NCBI RefSeq assembly: GCF_017356035.1
Contig: NZ_JAFIQX010000008.1
Coordinates: forward strand, 248,001 to 312,000
Source: Longitalea luteola
GTDB lineage: Bacteria; Bacteroidota; Bacteroidia; Chitinophagales; Chitinophagaceae
Reading direction: 5' to 3'
DNA: 64,000 nucleotides
Shown: positions 61,192-64,000 of the stretch, one piece after another
How positions within the stretch are numbered: position 1 is the first letter of the stretch
Layout: each line of letters opens with the position of its first letter
Program-made: the position numbers and the translations under genes
Notes under the pieces: model-generated
The model's database searches: none
The model's input: only the letters and a program-made list of their open reading frames with translations
Told to the model about the DNA's origin: nothing

Positions 61192-61530
61192 ATGTCAGGA
61201 CGTGGAGACAAAAACAAACAGGGAACATCCGGAAGAGGCGCCAGCCATCAAAGCCAACAGGCATTTCCTGAAGATGTTCAGTCACCAAGAAAACCGGGGA
61301 ACCGGAAAACGTACGATCTGCTGGTCGATGATGTTCCTTATTCAGTTATTACAGAACCGTTTACCTTTAATGGTGAGCAACGATATTACATAAGTGTAAA
61401 TGGCGGACCCGACCATGTATTTACGTGGGACTCTGAGATCGGGAGACTGACCGCTATAAACGATGAAGGCGCGGTACTGCCAGATGCACTGGAACAGGAA
61501 ATTAGCAGAAGGCTGGAAGCAGATTTATAG
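61192..61530 (+). CDS. Hypothetical protein with disordered N-terminus
   Basis: This 112-aa protein has a Gly/Ser/Gln-rich disordered head (1-40) and a small beta-rich domain (LLVDDVPYSVITEPFTF, YYISVNGGPDHVFTWD). It ends with a helix (PDALEQEISRRLEADL). No family is recognised. Bidirectional terminator-like structure follows. Confidence 0.7.
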   Translation: MSGRGDKNKQGTSGRGASHQSQQAFPEDVQSPRKPGNRKTYDLLVDDVPYSVITEPFTFNGEQRYYISVNGGPDHVFTWDSEIGRLTAINDEGAVLPDALEQEISRRLEADL

Positions 61531-61552
61531 CCAATGAGCTACCCGGAAATTA

Positions 61553-61587
61553 AAAAAGAGGCTGTATCCAATACAGCCTCAACTTTT
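61553..61587. terminator. Bidirectional hairpin terminator
   Basis: GAGGCTGTA and TACAGCCTC form a 9-bp stem with a 5-base loop. A-rich sequence precedes it and AACTTTTA follows, so it may work on both strands between convergent genes. Confidence 0.75.
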
Positions 61588-61663
61588 ATGTAGCCATTTT
61601 TGTTTCAATAATTTCTTCTGCAATAAGCGGCCATTGCCGGTCCACAACTAATTACCATGGCCA

Positions 61664-62158
61664 TCATTCCAAAGGCGGTTCAACATATTTTTCGTTGGCA
61701 GGCTCCAGCTTATGACGCATGATCAACCGGGCACAGGTGTTCCACCGCAGGATAGCATCGTCATTGCCCACCGGACGCTGTGCTTCCGCTTTTTCAAAAT
61801 ACGTCATGGCTTCATTCAGCCATTCATATACTGCATAATGACTACCGGGTATTCCCTGGTTCAACAACGCCAATCCCTCTCGTTCACTGATAATACCGGC
61901 ATAGTAATTCTTTTCATAGTCGCTTTGAAGCCGGGGCAGCAGTTGACGCGCCCGGTTCACATCGCCGGAAGAAGTGCTGAACTGATCAGTAATGGCAAGC
62001 AGTAAAATAATAGTGGCCTTGTTATTCTGAGGATCTGCATCCAAAATATCCAGACAGATACTTTCTGCAAGCGCCGGTTCACAAATTAGCCGGTATCGTT
62101 CCGCTTTTTCAATAGCGCCGGGAAGGCTATCGCGGGAAATGGGCTTAAGTTGAAGCAT
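61664..62158 (-). CDS. TPR-like hypothetical protein downstream of sdhB
   Basis: The product of about 164 aa is all-helical with TPR-like pairs (CEPALAESICLDILDADPQNNKATIILLL in part, then YEWLNEAMTYFEKAEA). The ATG at 62158 is preferred over a TTG at 62182 that overlaps sdhB. It lies 10 bases after the sdhB stop and is probably in the sdh operon, perhaps as an assembly or regulatory helper; that is only a guess. Confidence 0.72.
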   Translation of the reverse strand: MLQLKPISRDSLPGAIEKAERYRLICEPALAESICLDILDADPQNNKATIILLLAITDQFSTSSGDVNRARQLLPRLQSDYEKNYYAGIISEREGLALLNQGIPGSHYAVYEWLNEAMTYFEKAEAQRPVGNDDAILRWNTCARLIMRHKLEPANEKYVEPPLE

Positions 62159-62168
62159 GGCTGATCTT

Positions 62169-62915
62169 TTAATGTTTTGCAAATAAAAACCGCAGAAGTC
62201 TTTTCACAGGATCATAGAACCTGTCTGCCACCCTTTCCTTTAACGGAATGATGGCGTTATCGGTGATCGTTATGCCCTCGGGACAAACCGCTGTGCAGCA
62301 TTTGGTAATATTACAATACCCGATGCCGCCCGTTTTCTTTACCGCTGCAAGCCGGTCTTCTACATCGAGCGGATGCATTTCCAGGGCAGCAACATGCACG
62401 AGCAACCGCGGACCAATGAATTCATCATGGAGCTGATGCTCCCGAAGCACATGACATACATCCTGGCATAAAAAGCACTCAATACATTTGTGAAACTCCT
62501 GTACCCGGTCAATATCCTGCTGGGCCATTCGCCAGGTACCGTCTTTTGCATCGGGTGTACGGGGTTTGAACTTTTTAATTTTTTTCTTTACCCGGAAATT
62601 CCAGGAAACGTCTGTTACCAGGTCCCTGATCAGAGGAAATGCTTTCATGGGCTGCAGCAACACCGGTTTATTCAGCGAAAGTTCACTGAGGCGGGTCATA
62701 CACATAAGTTTGGGTACGCCATTGATCTCGGCCGAGCAGGAGCCGCACTTGCCGGCCTTACAATTCCAGCGAACCGCCAGATCATTGGCCGATTCAGCCT
62801 GGATCTGGTGCACCGCGTCGAGCACTACCATGCCTTCTGACACTTCGGTGGAATAATTTTCAAATTTTCCGCCTGAGGCATCGCCGCGCCATATTTGAAA
62901 GATTGCTGTTGCCAT
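62169..62915 (-). CDS. sdhB: Succinate dehydrogenase / fumarate reductase iron-sulfur subunit
   Basis: This 248-aa protein has a plant-type ferredoxin domain with C52, C57, C60 (CKAGKCGSC) and C72 for the [2Fe-2S] cluster. C144/C147/C150 (CIECFLC) with C154 and C201-C211 (CNITKCCTAVC) hold the [4Fe-4S] and [3Fe-4S] clusters. It carries electrons from SdhA to the membrane quinone site. It is the Bacteroidota form, related to the B. subtilis/epsilon type. It is 2 bases after the sdhA stop. Confidence 0.95.
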   Translation of the reverse strand: MATAIFQIWRGDASGGKFENYSTEVSEGMVVLDAVHQIQAESANDLAVRWNCKAGKCGSCSAEINGVPKLMCMTRLSELSLNKPVLLQPMKAFPLIRDLVTDVSWNFRVKKKIKKFKPRTPDAKDGTWRMAQQDIDRVQEFHKCIECFLCQDVCHVLREHQLHDEFIGPRLLVHVAALEMHPLDVEDRLAAVKKTGGIGYCNITKCCTAVCPEGITITDNAIIPLKERVADRFYDPVKRLLRFLFAKH

Positions 62916-62917
62916 CG

Positions 62918-64000
62918 TTATTTCATTTCATCGATGATACTCTTAAGATCGGGGCGGATAACCCGCAGCGGCGCACGTTTTACCTGCATTTGTCCATCTG
63001 CTGCTTTTACTATGATCAAATTACAATTACCGGTTTGCTCATCTTTACCTGGATAGTCCTCGCGAAAATGTGCACCCCGGCTTTCTTTCCGTTCTATAGC
63101 CGCCCGGGTAATGGCCTCTGATACAGTTAGTAGATTTGGCAGGTCCAGCGCCGTATGCCAGCCTGTGTTATATTCCCTGTTCCCAGCTACCCGCACGCTG
63201 CCGGCCCGGTGCTGTAATTCCTGTAGTGCTGCCACTGCGTGCTGTAATTCTTCTTCCTTGCGAACAATACCAACCAGGCTTTGCATGGTTTCCTGCAGGT
63301 CGTATTGTACCTGGAAGGGATTATCACCATCCGTTCGTTCAAACGGTTCCAATGCTTTTTTCGCCACCATCCCGATCTCACGTTGATCAATAGCGGCCTG
63401 GGTATTCTCCCTGGCAAATTTGGCGGCAAATTCGCCGGCGCGTTTTCCAAAGACCAGCAGGTCCGACAGCGAGTTACCTCCCAGCCTGTTGGCGCCGTGC
63501 AGCCCGGCAGCTGCTTCGCCCGCAGCAAACAGGCCGGGCACGGTTGACATTTGTGTTTCCGCATCTACCCGAATGCCGCCCATCATGTAATGGGTAGTAG
63601 GTCCTACTTCCATGGCCTCTTTGGTAATATCGATGTCGGCCAGTTTTTTAAACTGATGATACATGCTGGGCAGTTTCTTTTTGATGTGTTCGGCCGCATT
63701 TGGAATTTTATTTTTGATCCAGGAAATGTCCAGGTACACTCCGCCGTGTGGACTCCCCCGCCCTTCTTTGATCTCGCGAACGATACATCGGGCCACATGG
63801 TCACGGGTGAGCAATTCCGGTGGCCGTTTGGCCAGTTTGTCGCCCTGCGTATACCTCCATCCTTCTTCTTCATTGTCGGCCGTTTGCTGTCGATACAATG
63901 CAGGAATTTCGTCGAACATGAACCGTTTATTCTCTCTATTGAGCAAAATGCCTCCTTCGCCGCGAACACCTTCCGTAACCAGGATGCCGCGAACGCTCGG
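62918..64000 (-). CDS. sdhA: Succinate dehydrogenase / fumarate reductase flavoprotein subunit, 5' part outside window
   Basis: The frame is open to the last base of the window, where the protein reads RGILVTEGVRGEGGILLNR, the highly conserved end of the FAD domain of SdhA. The capping domain has the substrate motif HGGVYLDISW, and then come HYMMGGIRVDAETQMSTVPGLFAAGE (split) and HGANRLGGNSLSDLLVFG. It ends with the C-terminal domain ERKESRGAHFREDYPG. It oxidises succinate in the TCA cycle. The ATG at 63946 is internal. Confidence 0.95.
   Translation of the reverse strand, partial: PSVRGILVTEGVRGEGGILLNRENKRFMFDEIPALYRQQTADNEEEGWRYTQGDKLAKRPPELLTRDHVARCIVREIKEGRGSPHGGVYLDISWIKNKIPNAAEHIKKKLPSMYHQFKKLADIDITKEAMEVGPTTHYMMGGIRVDAETQMSTVPGLFAAGEAAAGLHGANRLGGNSLSDLLVFGKRAGEFAAKFARENTQAAIDQREIGMVAKKALEPFERTDGDNPFQVQYDLQETMQSLVGIVRKEEELQHAVAALQELQHRAGSVRVAGNREYNTGWHTALDLPNLLTVSEAITRAAIERKESRGAHFREDYPGKDEQTGNCNLIIVKAADGQMQVKRAPLRVIRPDLKSIIDEMK

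Overview
The window looks like part of a Bacteroidota chromosome, most probably a Chitinophagaceae genus such as Niastella or Chitinophaga. The evidence is ECF sigma/FecR/SusC/SusD regulation with an STN domain, a PorQ-type type IX secretion protein, DUF3276, YtxJ, lone NarL-like receivers, TAnnTTTG-type -7 boxes, few Shine-Dalgarno sequences, many lipoproteins, and intergenic 'word' repeats. I saw no rRNA, tRNA, CRISPR array, insertion sequence or phage gene.

Layout. 1-8.4 kb: the end of a FecR anti-sigma gene, a phospholipase D/cardiolipin synthase, a YdjM-like membrane hydrolase, a GntP permease with a D-threonine-aldolase-like enzyme and an oxidoreductase, a cupin and a lipoprotein. 8.4-17.7 kb: a LuxE-like acyl-protein synthetase divergent from a lipoprotein and a UbiA-like membrane protein. 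Then comes a tight operon: M42 peptidase, a 59-aa DPGSGS membrane peptide, a kinase-like/methyltransferase fusion, two membrane AlkP-superfamily paralogues, and bioB. 17.8-25.5 kb (minus strand): lone receiver, porQ, lon with a possible small membrane ORF upstream, DUF3276, an MsbA-like ABC exporter. 25.8-31.8 kb: GH13 alpha-glucosidase, a pyridoxamine-oxidase-like stress protein, a bacterial eRF1-like (baeRF) protein, a secreted Ig-like protein, and a DUF692/MNIO enzyme directly downstream of a 60-aa lipoprotein ending in CPACGMG. 32-38.9 kb: M23 lipoprotein peptidase, thioesterase, AlkB, TerB-like protein, lipoprotein, HxlR/flavodoxin-like pair and small hypotheticals. Two copies of a ~320-bp noncoding element lie at 33.4 and 35.9 kb. 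38.9-45 kb (minus): DUF4856 - imelysin - HTTM - TonB receptor operon, probably for metal uptake. 45-51 kb: SDR, AT-hook basic protein, YtxJ, TopB, ADP-ribosylglycohydrolase, secreted protein. 51-59.6 kb (minus): sigma factor - FecR - SusC - SusD - Gfo/Idh/MocA. 59.6-64 kb: MFS exporter, hypotheticals, TPR protein, sdhB and the 3' part of sdhA.

Most interesting. (1) The MNIO (DUF692) plus CPACGMG lipopeptide pair at 30.4-31.8 kb looks like a minimal, membrane-anchored RiPP system. (2) The translationally coupled DPGSGS peptide / kinase-like methyltransferase / double AlkP cassette at 12.0-16.7 kb looks like an undescribed envelope or glycan modification module. (3) The duplicated 320-bp element looks like a multicopy small RNA with its own terminator. 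All functional statements come from reading the sequence; no database search was run.
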